The position numbers were made by a program, and so were the translations under genes. From NCBI RefSeq assembly GCF_032854445.1, contig NC_088302.1, positions 29,791,979 through 29,855,978 of the forward strand: DNA of 64,000 nt, in the 5' to 3' direction. How positions within the stretch are numbered: the first letter of the stretch is position 1; each line of letters begins with the position of its first letter. Below the pieces are notes generated by a model, which was not told where the DNA came from, did not search any database, and saw only the letters and a list, made by a program, of their open reading frames with translations. This DNA is from Liolophura sinensis. Its lineage: Eukaryota > Mollusca > Polyplacophora > Chitonida > Chitonidae. Of the stretch, positions 38,835 through 50,300 are shown in pieces.

Positions 38835-39112
38835 TGGGGTCTCAGTGGCCTATATGTTTAATTTGCTGGGACAGAACAATGACCGGGAACCCCTCACCAA
38901 TGCGATTACTGTGGGTTCAAGTCCATCTCACCCTGGTATCCTCTCCAGTCTGACAACAATCTGCGGATGGTTCTGGATTTCCATACCCGGTTTTCTAACG
39001 CCATAATGCTGACCGCCGCCGTAAAAGTGAAACATTCTTGAGTGCGGCGTAAAAGTCAGATCAAATATATAATTTAATAAATAAAATAAAATTAAATTTT
39101 AATAAATAAATA
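38835..39112 (+). mobile_element. Near full-length SINE
   Basis: The head GGGGTCTCAGTGGCCTATAT and B-box-like GTGGGTTCAAGTCCATC are followed by CAATCTGCGGATGGTTCTGG, CATAATGCTGACCGCCGCCG, ACATTCTTGAGTGCGGCG and an expanded AT-rich tail. Confidence 0.85.
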
Positions 39113-39595
39113 CGTATGCATGTTACAGTTCTTCATATTCTAATATATATCCACATTGTCAGTAATTAGAATTCTCCTGTGCGAATTATTAGCTGTACTC
39201 TCAAGAGTTCGAAACAGCCATATGTCTCGCTCATTGAACAATATGTATACAGTGGTCCGCGTTGTGCAGATATAGACAGATCTGAAACCTGACATTTTTT
39301 TTTCGCTACACTGACTGAAAAAAGATGAATCTTTGATTATATTATATGGTTCCCTAGAATGACTTGCGCCGGGAGATTTGGGTCCTTCTTTCTGACGATA
39401 GATACATTTATTATCCCCTATTATATAAACCATATACTGTAGTTAAACAAACTGTAGAACAGACCAATATGTTGACTTAGCAGGTGTCCAATGAGTCTAT
39501 ATAGAAGCTACGACAATGACGGCGATTTAAAGTGAAATGAAAAGATGTGTTCATTTGTTTATGAACAAGAAAACGGTGACGATTTGAGAGAGCAT

Positions 39596-40055
39596 GGAAT
39601 GACAAGCCAGCCAACAATGCATTCACACATGTAAAACCCATGGTATGACTGTCCCACGAAGAATCAACAGGTGTAAAACCAATGGAATGACTGTGAAATT
39701 AACAGTACATCCATACATGTAAATCCCATAGAATGACTGTCCAATCAACAGTACATCCATACTTGTAAAACCCATAGAATGACTGTCCAATCAACAGTAC
39801 ATCCAAACTTATAAATCCCATAGAATGACTGTCCAATAAACAGTACATCCATACTTGTAAAACCCATAGAATGACTGTCTAATTAACAGTACATCCACAC
39901 ATATAACACAAATGGAATGACTGAACCGATGTAAAACCCATATAGGAATTACTATCGAAACAAACAATTTATGTACATCGATAAAACGATAGTCCAGTCA
40001 GCAATTTATCCACACAAGGAAAACTCACAGAATGACTGCGCAATCTGCAATCCTT
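39596..40055. repeat. 46-bp minisatellite with degenerate flanks
   Basis: Unit starts at 39686, 39732, 39778, 39824, 39870 and 39916 are spaced exactly 46 bp. The unit is AATGACTGTCCAATCAACAG, TACATCCATACTTGTAAAAC, CCATAG. Diverged copies extend on both sides. Confidence 0.9.
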
Positions 40056-40488
40056 CAAAAGATAGACAAGAGAAAAATTCGTGAGCACCCGTACAACTAA
40101 AAGACATTTAGAATATTCGGAGCTGCCTGTCCTCTTAATTCCACTTTAACCTCAGAAAGAAAGTATATATATTCCAAGGTTATGCTTCTAACATTTTTGA
40201 TAAATCTAAAGTGATGTCGCCGACGTTTAAAAGGAGACAATGAGTGGTACTTGCCAGTAGGTAGGAAGTGGCAATGGCCAACGTATAGTGTTGCAGTGAA
40301 GTAGGGGAGACAACTTCTATAAAAGCTGAGTTGATTTTTTTCTGAAAGAGTTTGATTTATTTATTTAACTGGTCTATACACCGTACTCTATAATATTTCA
40401 CTTATTTCGTAGTTTGATGTTGGTGCTTGTTTACTATAACTCTGCCACACTTGGTATTTGTATAATAAAAAATTTAAATTTAAATTTA

Positions 40489-40640
40489 ACTTCAGATCTG
40501 GTTTCCTCTCTGGCCGTACGTGGGAAGGTCTGTAAGCAACCTGCGGATGGTCGTGGGTTTCTCCCGGGCACTGCCCGATTTCCTCCCATCTTAATACTGG
40601 CCGCCTTCGTATAAGCGAAATATTCTTGAAGTATTCAGGA
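40489..40640 (+). mobile_element. SINE lacking head and tail (first of a pair)
   Basis: Reads GGTTTCCTCTCTGGCCGTAC, CAACCTGCGGATGGTCGTGG and stops at AGCGAAATATTCTTGAAGTA, where a second copy begins within a few bases. Confidence 0.8.
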
Positions 40641-40642
40641 GT

Positions 40643-40858
40643 GCCCTCAGTTAGTCTGTTGTCGCTGTGAGTTCAAGCTCATGCTGGCTTCCTCTCCGGC
40701 CGAAAGTGGAAAGGTCTGCCAGCAACCTGCGGATGGTCGTGGGTTTCCCCCCGGCTCTGCCCGGTCTCCAACCACCATAACGCTGGCCGCCGTCGTATAA
40801 GTGAAATATTCTTGAGTACGGCGTAAAACACCAATCAAATAAATCAATAAATCAGTTA
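40643..40858 (+). mobile_element. SINE (second of a pair)
   Basis: Starts near the B-box-like GTGAGTTCAAGCTCATGC and runs through CAACCTGCGGATGGTCGTGG and AGTACGGCGTAAAACACCAA to an AATAAATCAATAAATC tail. The following bases repeat CAGTTAGTCTGTTG, which also occurs at 40649-40662 and is a candidate target-site or template duplication. Confidence 0.85.
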
Positions 40859-41154
40859 GTCTGTTGGCGCCACCCATTAGCACAGTTGGAAGCGTGAAGC
40901 AAAGAGACTAGGGTTTGATAGTGTCTCTCAACGACAGACCATTCGAATGTAAGTACAGAAAGCTACGGAGATAAAACCTCTGATAAAAATCGTCACTATC
41001 ACTGAAAAATAAAACCATCTAACCTTACCCAACATGTGTGCTACTCACTCCTAACGCAACTTGAAAACGTCATTACAAGCTTTTGAACGCCAGAAATTTT
41101 ATGTTAACATTTAAGAGATGACCTGACCAAAGATTAAGTCTATAGGTTTAAACA

Positions 41155-41368
41155 TTGTCCCTGTGAGCTCTAGTCAAGCCCATGTTGGCTTCCTCTCTGG
41201 TCGTATACGTGGGGAGGTCTGCCATCTAGCAACCTGTGCAGGGATGGGCGTGGGTTTCCTCCAGGCTCTGTCCTCCAACCATTATGCTGGAGGCCCTCCT
41301 ATAAGGGAAATATTGTTGAGTACGACGTAGCACACAAATCAAGTAAAGAAATTATAAATAAATTGTTA
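41155..41368 (+). mobile_element. Diverged SINE
   Basis: Contains GTGAGCTCTAGTCAAGCCC, TTGGCTTCCTCTCTGGTCGT, GGTCTGCC, GGGAAATATTGTTGAGTACG and a weak AAATAAAT tail. Confidence 0.75.
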
Positions 41369-41447
41369 TAGTTGATTCTTTGAATACGATTTTCTTCTTG
41401 CCTTTCTTAAATAACCCCTGCGAAGTCTAGCGTGAAACAATTTTCAC

Positions 41448-41560
41448 TATAGAGCAGAGAAGACAATTGACAGTTGACAAAAAGTCACACGTAACCGATG
41501 AAATCCGGTCTCTTGTCAGTTAACCTTAACTTTATTCAAAATGCATATAAACCCTTAAAA
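41448..41560 (+). mobile_element. TIR-family fragment
   Basis: Shares GATGAAATCCGGTCTCTTGT, CAGTTAACCTTAACTTTATT and AATGCATATAAAC-type blocks with the elements at 6913-7635 and 28956-29070. Confidence 0.45.
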
Positions 41561-41999
41561 AGTAGCAACTTAGACGCCTCCTGGCTGACATAAGTAGGTT
41601 AAGGCGACAAAAATATTTTGTCACGTCCTCAGTATCGGGGGCCTGTTAAATTTTTAATTAGTGGCCTCTACCGACTCATCTGTAAAATTGCTGCACATAC
41701 ATTACCTTGATTTTCTTCACTTTCAGTTGATTTTATGTCACCAACAATTTGCATACAGCGTAAGGATAGATTTATGGTAATCAGCAGTGAGACTAAAGCT
41801 GGATTGTTTTATATATATCCCGAGAACTGGTGATGTTTACATAAGTTTAATAGTTCGAATATAATTTGACCGTCGGCAGCTGTTTCCAATACCCTACAGA
41901 GAAAAACCCTTCACCCTGAACTTGACAGAGGTCACAATATGGAATCATTTAGAAATTACGGTTATGGTACTTGATACCGATGCCCTTGCCAAGCTTCTG

Positions 42000-42002
42000 C
42001 AT

Positions 42003-42053
<51 letters not shown>

Positions 42054-42056
42054 TTC
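42000..42056. repeat. (TTTA)n microsatellite
   Basis: About 13 uninterrupted TTTA units. It may be the expanded tail of a lost minus-strand SINE, but no SINE body is attached. Confidence 0.95.
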
Positions 42057-42068
42057 ATTTGCTTGTAG

Positions 42069-42481
42069 CTGAACGCTGTTCTCCAGAATTTTTCACTAGC
42101 ACCACGGTCGCCAGGTGTAGACATATTGTGGAGACAACAGGAGTGCGCATGTCCGGAATACACCGCACGATGTATTCACCAGGTAGGTGATAGAGGCCCT
42201 GACGTAAGGCCGCAGTTGAGGCAGTGACAGCTGGGAGACTATGACTTCACTTGGCAAGAGCCTGAAGGCTGGGGCGAGAACAATGTACATATACACTATT
42301 CCAGATGTGACCCACTATCAACAAGCAGAAGAACTGTCCTGTCGTGTAGAGGGCTGTTTATCTGTCCTACGCGGAAAATTTCACCGACCTTCACAACAGG
42401 AACCTGCCCTTACATTTGGTATACAAGGATTTTGCTAGTTATTCTAAGTGTAGATATGCCAAAGCCAGAATCGCTAAACCA
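42069..42481 (+). pseudogene. Possible orphan exons or decayed coding fragment, function unknown
   Basis: An acceptor-like GCTTGTAG precedes an open stretch ERCSPEFFTSTTVARCRHI and a donor-like CCAG|GTAGGT. After 60 bp a second open stretch begins DYDFTWQEPEGWGENNVHIH, and another frame gives YLSYAENFTDLHNRNLPLHL. The composition looks protein-like but no family is recognised and the frames do not join. It may be chance, an unannotated secreted protein or a relic. Confidence 0.2.
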
Positions 42482-44312
42482 TGTTTGAACAGTAATCCAA
42501 CCATTTAAACATTTGAATCGAACATCTCGAAACAACGTCAGCCAATTTTGGAGTTTTCTTCCACTGGTATTTTGGTTGGAATTAATTTGGCTTTTACATT
42601 TTTTTGGGCGGGGGAGTGGGGGGGTGTCAAGAAGATGGGAGCTCTAGTCATTGGATTTTGCTGTCAACAATTTATCTTGCAAGGAGCCAGAGCGCGTGCC
42701 TTGGCTGAGGTATGTACATAAAATGTGGCGGACGTCAGTTGCACTTCTCGATTCAAAATTCTCAACAGGTGGATTGTTGAGAAAAGAGGGTTTACTTGTG
42801 CATGTTTGACGTATTATACGTCATATAAGTACCCTTATAAAGTATATAAAAAATAAAGAAATTAAAAAAGGCAATAAAAAAAAGAAATAAATTGGTAACG
42901 AAAAGTTAGGTTAGATTAAGAAATTATATGCATAAATATAAAAGTTTTCTTTTCCTAGTTAACATCGTCCACTGTATAATTTAAAAACACCTCTCCAAAC
43001 ATAAGTGTGCATAAAGCATTTTTTGAAAATGTTCTGAGAAAATCATAGGCCTACAACTGACTGGTTTCAGGCAACAGACAAACAAAATTGTCAGCTTACA
43101 GAATAGTCCAAAACACGATAAAATATGTGGTACCTTTGTGGGTTAATTGTACCCTTGCGTCATTATTCACGACATGAAGACGGCCAGTGCACGTCTTCAA
43201 GGTTCCCAGATTGCTAAAAGCTCAGAAACGATAAATGAAAATTCTTATAATTTTTTGGTGTGTGAATGAATAGTAAATTCACCCATACATGAGATATCAG
43301 TTCTCTCTCATCGATGTTGTTAGGTTGAAAGGTAAACTGAGGAATAATCGGACCGAACAGTACTATTTATCAGTGCATGGGGACGGGCTAGAGAGGGGAA
43401 CCGATTGAGCAGATGGGAAGAAGTTGGAGTGTGTTGGGGTGGGGGGGGGGGGGGGCAGTGGTTTTCGTTTGGCCGTGTGTCCTTTCCGACTTTCGTTGGG
43501 GAAGACAATTTGTAGGCTCTATTCCACCAACTTAGAGAGCTTATCGGTTGATTTACGTGTCACGTGGGAAGGTTCCTCAGTAGCTAATAAAAGATCCGAG
43601 GTTTAAATTATCCGGTTTTCTCCACCGCTGGAACTGACCGTGATCGTACAAGGACAACTTTAAACAACAATTAAATAAATCAATTGAGAGATGAGAGATT
43701 CAAAAAGAATTTGCGCATTTTCCCCCCTATACATAAAACTGACATATTATTTAAACTGCCCAGTTTTCACGGCAACGTGCCGCTCAGCTCATCAATACCT
43801 GTAGAATACATGTAGCCTATAACCCTGTAGGCCTGTATGGTGAAAATGGTGAAATCAGGGCCATTTGGGCCAATGAAAAAAAAAAAAAATGCCAGGGGCT
43901 GAAAATGTCATGCACTTGCAGAAATAAGAATATAACAACGGCAGTAAATAGTAGAACATTCATGTACAATAGTCCTAATGAAACTATGAAACCATTTCGT
44001 GACTAAGCTATACCTGATTATACAAGCAATCCAACGATTTTACAAGTTTCTTTTAGAAAGAGCCAGTTAATGCTCTTCACCGGTTTATCCGAAAGCAGAC
44101 TACGCGCTGTACGCCGAGGCCCAGGTTTGTCCATGAGTTATGGTCCCTGAATAAGGAGCTCTTTAAGGTGATTCCCCTGTTGAGGTAGAAACAGTGCTGG
44201 GTATCCCAGCTGGGTGACAAATTGTATTCAGACAGAAACGATGAAGATAGAAATAGGATGAAAACAAAAGAACATCTGGGATTTTAGGGTCCCCGAAAGC
44301 TTGTGTGCAGAC

Positions 44313-44372
44313 ATGAGTTCCTTGGTCGCTCATTTTTACGAAGCCAGTGGTGGTGGTGGTAGTATGACAAAG
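44313..44372 (+). CDS. SLC35A4: Candidate 5' coding exon of the SLC35A4 gene
   Basis: ATG at 44313, 20 codons (MSSLVAHFYEASGGGGSMTK) and donor AAAG|GTAAAT in phase 0. The next exon (49348) can be read in phase 0 as LPFWNPV leading into the ATG at 49369, so splicing would be in frame. There is no direct evidence of a transcript, and the gap is 5 kb. Confidence 0.35.
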
Positions 44373-47300
44373 GTAAATTATCCAAGACTCTTTATCGTTT
44401 TGTTCTTGTGCTTTTGTTCAACTGTCCATGAATCCGCAACGTCGTGTTGTTTCTTGCCTTCACTAAACACACTGTACATGCAGGCCTGCTAGTAATCTGG
44501 GCTCGTATTTATTAAGCTACGGAACCATTAGTCCTAAACTGCAAGCCCTTAAAAAGGCAAACAAAGAACAGGATAGAGCTCAAATTGTGGTTATTAGGTC
44601 TACATTGTTCTCCTGTAAAAAAAAATCAGTGTACAAACATTTTATTTGCAGCTGTGTTTGAATTTTTGACTTAGGTCTTAAGATGCTTGATGAATATGGG
44701 CCCAGCACACCCGTCGGTTATAAGGCACTGTCCGTGATATATTTGAAGTGCAGCTCTATGTAATAAAGACATTCCTTCACTAAATTTTCATTTAAGAATC
44801 ACGCAAGATGCCTGCAGTCCATGTCCGAAAGTGAGGGGGATGAGGACTTAGGAAATGGACTCCATGAGTGTAGTGTTATGAAAATGGGGTTTGCACAATT
44901 AAACACTCCCATTTGAGTATATGTCAGCTACAAAGTAAGAGCAAAATTCCCACAAAATCATACACTGTTCATATGTGTCCACACTTCCAACTCTATTGTA
45001 CTATTGTACATATTAAATGCTTATCATTTAATCAGAAAGCATGAAATGCATGACACAGATTATAATCAAGTGAAGAATTCAAAGAGGCCAGCCCAAAGAC
45101 TGGAATAACGAACCAGCCGTGTAAAGACCGAACTAGAGGGGTGGGAGTGGGGGGTTGTCAGGTGCATATAAGTACACGTTACATGGAAAAGAAAAACATG
45201 ACTGCTTGGAAGCTATATTGGCCAGACAAATAGGGGAGATAATCGAGTCACCTGGAAGAAAGAGAATTTAAAAAAAGATGCCTAAAGAAAATAGCTTAAC
45301 ACACGCAAACCAAAAAAAAAACTTTTTTTTTCTCTAAACTTATCCGTCTTCTTTACCTGTTAATAGGTTTCATTCATTGGATTTTTTGCAAAGATCTGCA
45401 TTCTTTGCACTCTTATTTACTTTTGTTTAAGTTTTAACTTGTTTTAATTATTTTTTTCTGCACTAACATCATTGAGCAATATATATGTATATTTTTTATG
45501 TTTCTCATCTTATGCTCTTCCTTATTGTTATAACTGTTTTTATACACACGTTTATATTTAGTTATTTGTAAACAGTTGATCAGTTCTTTATAGACTTGTT
45601 CATTTAAACATCATATTTTGCAGTTAAATAATACAGGGCTAAAAAATTTTTGTTGCGGATAACAAACCCTGTTTTTTAAGTCAGGTCGGTCTTCAGCATT
45701 TTTTTTTTTTTTTTTTTTGATTAAATTGAAAGTAATTTTCGGCCCTCATAACCTGAATGCCAGTTGAATTATCGCGGGTCCAATTTTCCTCACCTGCTTC
45801 AGTTAATACATTTCCGATTTTAAATGCTCTTTAAAAACTTTGTTGTTTTTGTAACACCGGATATATATATATGAGGGAATGAGGCAGCTCATACACAAGC
45901 CACTGGATGTACAGGACATCGTATATGGACTCGCTCTGGAAATACTTGCAACAGCAATATTTCCGGTAAAGAAACAGAGAAGGCAAAGCCACATTAAGTG
46001 TTCCTTCCGAAATCAGTGTCCGGCGAGTGCCGAAAATATTTATTAAAGATTAAAAAATTTTAATCAAAGTAGTGACACAATACGAACATAACGGGTTTCT
46101 GAAATTGATGGTCGTCTAAAGCATATTGAAAAAAGCCACGGTGCAACTGCTTCACCAGACAGTACTTCACATCGAAAGTCAAGTAGAAGAAAGAACAGCA
46201 AGTTACAGAATCCAGATTGTCCTAAATGCAAACCAGCTGGTGAAGGAGAGTCTTGCTCTCAATGTTTTGAGTGTGGGAGTGTAGAACATTTTGCCAGAGG
46301 TTGCAGAGTTATAGACAAGGGAAACCAGGGAAGCTGGTTGCAGCTAAGGGTCCAGTTGCAACCTATGGATCACAAGAGACCCACTATCAAGGACATGTCG
46401 TTAGAGTGCAAACTCCAGTGAAAGTGTGTCAGCCAACGAGATTGCAGGAATTCAAGGGTGGGATAGGACACATTCGTCGTGGGAACAGTGTGGCACAATT
46501 GAATGGACGCAAATGTCTGTTGAACTGCATTTTGGATGGACTATCAACCAAGATTCTGTGGGACACTGGTTCCCAGGTGTGTATAGTTCCCTACAATTGG
46601 CTGATACAGAGTTTCCCAGGTCGCAAATTGCAAGACCTCTCTGAACTTATTAGCGAGGAGTTCCAGCTAATAAGTTCAACTATTACCTACAAGGGCTGGG
46701 TTGAAGTGGATTTCAGATTTGCTTGTGATAAGGACTGCATTAGCTCACTGAAAATACCAGTGTTGGTGACTAATGAACCTGGACTGACCACACCTACATG
46801 TGTAGTTGGTTTCAATGCCATCAAGGAGTACTTTAAGAGCAGTAGCGATCCTGGAAATGTGTTTTGTCCTTTAGTATCTTTGATCCAGATGGCACTTCTG
46901 GAATCTCTCAAGAAGAAAGCAACAAAGGTTGTCAAACTGTTGAGAGAAGGCGATCAAGACATGGAATGTGTAGTAAAGACCCCATGACGTAGGATAAGGT
47001 CCCATCTAGGAGTTCGGTGGTTGTCAGGTGTAATGTGCCAAATGGACTGATCAACGAGGGTGAACTCACTACAACACTACCTTACACTTTCATAACCAAG
47101 TACTTTCACACTGATGTCAAATATTCCTTCTTGATTCTGGATCCAACATAAAATTTGAGTAAATTTACGAACTAAGTAGATAATCTGAGTCTTACAATGA
47201 ATTGGGGCTGTTTCTTTGTGTTTTGTTTTTTTTTATCTTTTTTTTTTTCTTTTTTTGACGTACATGTAAAGGGCACTTAGAGGGAACGGCAGCATCCGGT

Positions 47301-50300
47301 AATCGAACGCTGAGAAGGGCTGGATTAGGCCCTGGATAGTAGTTACCAGTGGTTTTACAGAGCCTGTGCTGAAATGCTTGGGAATTTTATGCAAATACAT
47401 GAACATGCATGGAAGTAAATAACTTTGTGGTTTACTTGTATACATTTTTTGACAGTGAGGTTGTGGTCATGCATTAAGCTGTGAATATGGTAAAATGCAG
47501 CCGTTTCTTGTGAATGGAGTGAAACAGGTAGCATCATTTTTTTTGGCACCCTAAGATCTGATGAAAGTGTTGACTTCATATTAAAGTCAAGTTGTCAACA
47601 CGCTTTCTATTTGATCACTTTATGTATTTCTTTTTTTCAGGTAGATTGATATAATGTGTGTCTGTCTGATTTGATTTGATTTGATTTGATTTGATTGGTG
47701 TTTTACGCCATACTCAAGAATATTTCACTTATACGATGGCAGCCAGCATTATGGTGGGAGGAAACCGAGCATAGTCAGGGGGAAACCCACGACCATCCAC
47801 AGGTTGCTGACAGACCTTCCACATACAGCCGGAGAGGAAGCCAGCATGAGCTGCACTTGAACTCACAGCAACCGCTTTAGTGAGAGACTCCTGGGTCATT
47901 ACGCTGCGCTATCGCGCTAACCAACTGAGTGATGTGAATGAAAATGTTAGTAACACAGATGAAAACTAAGAATCTAGAAATATGAATGTGTCAAAATCAA
48001 CAATGTCAGACATGAGGATCTTTCTATGATAATGTTTGCTGAATGCTTTGCTATGCTTGCAAATGATCACATTAATATAAGTAGGCTGTGGTAATTCTAA
48101 TTTATAACCTAAGCCTCTGTTCCTATAGGCCTAGCCAGCTTAAACAAAACATATGGTTAAAATCCCAGTTTAAACACCCTATTCTTGGAAATAATGTAAG
48201 AAGAAAAATGAAAGGTGAAATTTTTGGCTTCTACTTTATGTGACACATGCCCAGATTGATCTTTGATAGATGTCTGGGATGGAATTGACATGCAGTATAT
48301 ATGGTGATGATTGTTCCCGTCATTTATATATACATGTATGTTCATGCTCCTATGCTTATTCTTGTCCAGACTCCAGATTAAAACAGCTGAGTCACTCTTG
48401 CAAGACCCAAGATGAAAGAGCAGGTAATTTTTAGCAGTTTTCATTTTGAGTGTAGGTATGCACTATGACAGCAGTTTACTGATTCTCAAAGTGCGGAGAC
48501 AAGACATCATAAAGTTTCCTGATCCAATACTGTGTTGTGACAGATATACAATAAGAGTACATGCAAGGTTCCTCACAGGTACCTCTATACATGCAACCAG
48601 CTCGCTCCGAGTCTCTCATTCAACTGACTTTTCGATGTCCGTGCAACGCTCCTAGTATTGTATGCTCTGCCCGGTTTACACCCACCATAATGCTAGGCGC
48701 CCTCATATGAGTGAAATATTCTTGAGTACAGCGTAAAACACCAATGAAATAAATAAATAAACTATTGTACAGGTGTTGATACGCAGAAACATATATACAT
48801 GTAGTTTCATATTTATATATACATAGATCAGCATGGATCAGTGTTATCACATGTATACACCATAATGTATACTCTGAGCTCACAAGGTTCCTCTGGTGTG
48901 TGTGGATAAAATATACTTGAACATTAAACGCCAATCGATCAGTCCCTAAATCAGTAGTTTACTCATTCAGTAAGGATGCTATTGCTTTAATAAGTAACAG
49001 TCTGTTACATAATAGATATAATTATTTGATAATGGCTGACGGTATAAAATATGATGTACACGTATTTGGCCTGGAGAATATGTATCGCTAGTCAATTTTG
49101 TGTACTAGTATTGGATTTGTTAGATTGTTCGATAATTGTCATTTTGCCATTTTTATTTTTTAAGGAATATACATTGTGAGTTATGCCTGAAAGCAAATAA
49201 TCTTTTCAGATTGGCTATATTAGGGGATCAAACATGTATGTGCATAAATGTACACATGATTTTGAACCATTTCCATTGGTACAATTCGCCCCTGACTATG
49301 TATGTAGGTGTTGCATATATAGTTTTCCATCCTTCTCCTCTCTTCAGCTTCCTTTCTGGAACCCTGTCATGCCTGTAGAGAAGAGATCCCAAGGGTTCAA
49401 AGCTCAAGGTCTTCTCTGGCAGATGATGCTGCTGTTTGGGTAAGGCTCTTGCTTTATATAGACGTATGTCTGCATGCACATTGTATATGCTCTCTCAAAG
49501 GGTGCAATTCCTTATAATGCTCTTAGTAACAATAGTACTGTTTTAATACAAACAGATTTTTTTGTGTTTTCCTGATTGGTGCACACTTGTAGTGCTTGTA
49601 AGTTGTTTGTTGTAAAGCAAGCATGAACAAGGAGATTTGATGAAGTAGCCATCATTGATCACCCTGGGGGAGTTCACACATTGTTATAAATACATTTGTA
49701 CATAAACACAAGTTCAGTATAACATACAAATAGTGTGACGTACAGTGTACATTACAACAAATGTGTACATAGGTCATGATGCATGTAATGAGGAGGTGAC
49801 ATATTTTTTAATCCCATGAGGTGGCACATCGTGGACTTCGAGCCACTGTTTTGTCCGAAATAGATTGTAGCATAACTTCCACACCATGACAATGTATCAC
49901 TTTATATGGTAACGTCATCATGTCTTTATTGTGATGTCATTATGATGAGCTGGGAAAGGAACATTTGACGTTAATAAAATGGTACCATGGTTGTCCTGAT
50001 GGGGGGATTGTCCCTTAATTGTGTGCATTTGATTGGGTTTTTTTTATTATTATTTTCCTGGTTGATCAAATGGCATGATGAATAATACATGTATAGTGGC
50101 TGCCTTCTTCAAAAACATGCAAGCAATGTGACCATCGTGCCTCTCTTTTTCACTTTAAACAGAGTCATTTGGCCGTGGAAAAGAAAATAAGATTACCCTT
50201 GTGAAATTATTTTTAGTCAGCTAATCATTGGATTGCTTCAATTGAAATAAATGTATGAACATGTAGGGATGTAGATATTATTATGGATAAACACTGGAAA

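Larger units (their letters stand above)
36830..44312. other. Region between the channel and SLC35A4 genes
   Basis: About 7.5 kb. It holds four or five SINEs, a 46-bp minisatellite, a (TTTA)n microsatellite and a possible orphan coding stretch near 42069-42481. An AATAAA at about 38786 is far from the channel stop; I could not place its polyadenylation site. Confidence 0.5.
44706..49347 (+). other. SLC35A4: Likely SLC35A4 5' intron or upstream flank
   Basis: About 4.6 kb containing the retroelement relic (46092-46987), two SINEs (47668-47935, 48658-48764) and poly-T and poly-A tracts. I searched by eye for a conserved upstream open frame like the vertebrate SLC35A4 microprotein and saw none. 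Confidence 0.5.

Noticed and set aside
46687..46935. Minus-strand frame opposite the retroelement protease
   Set aside because: Shadow of the + strand frame that carries the D-T-G-S motif.
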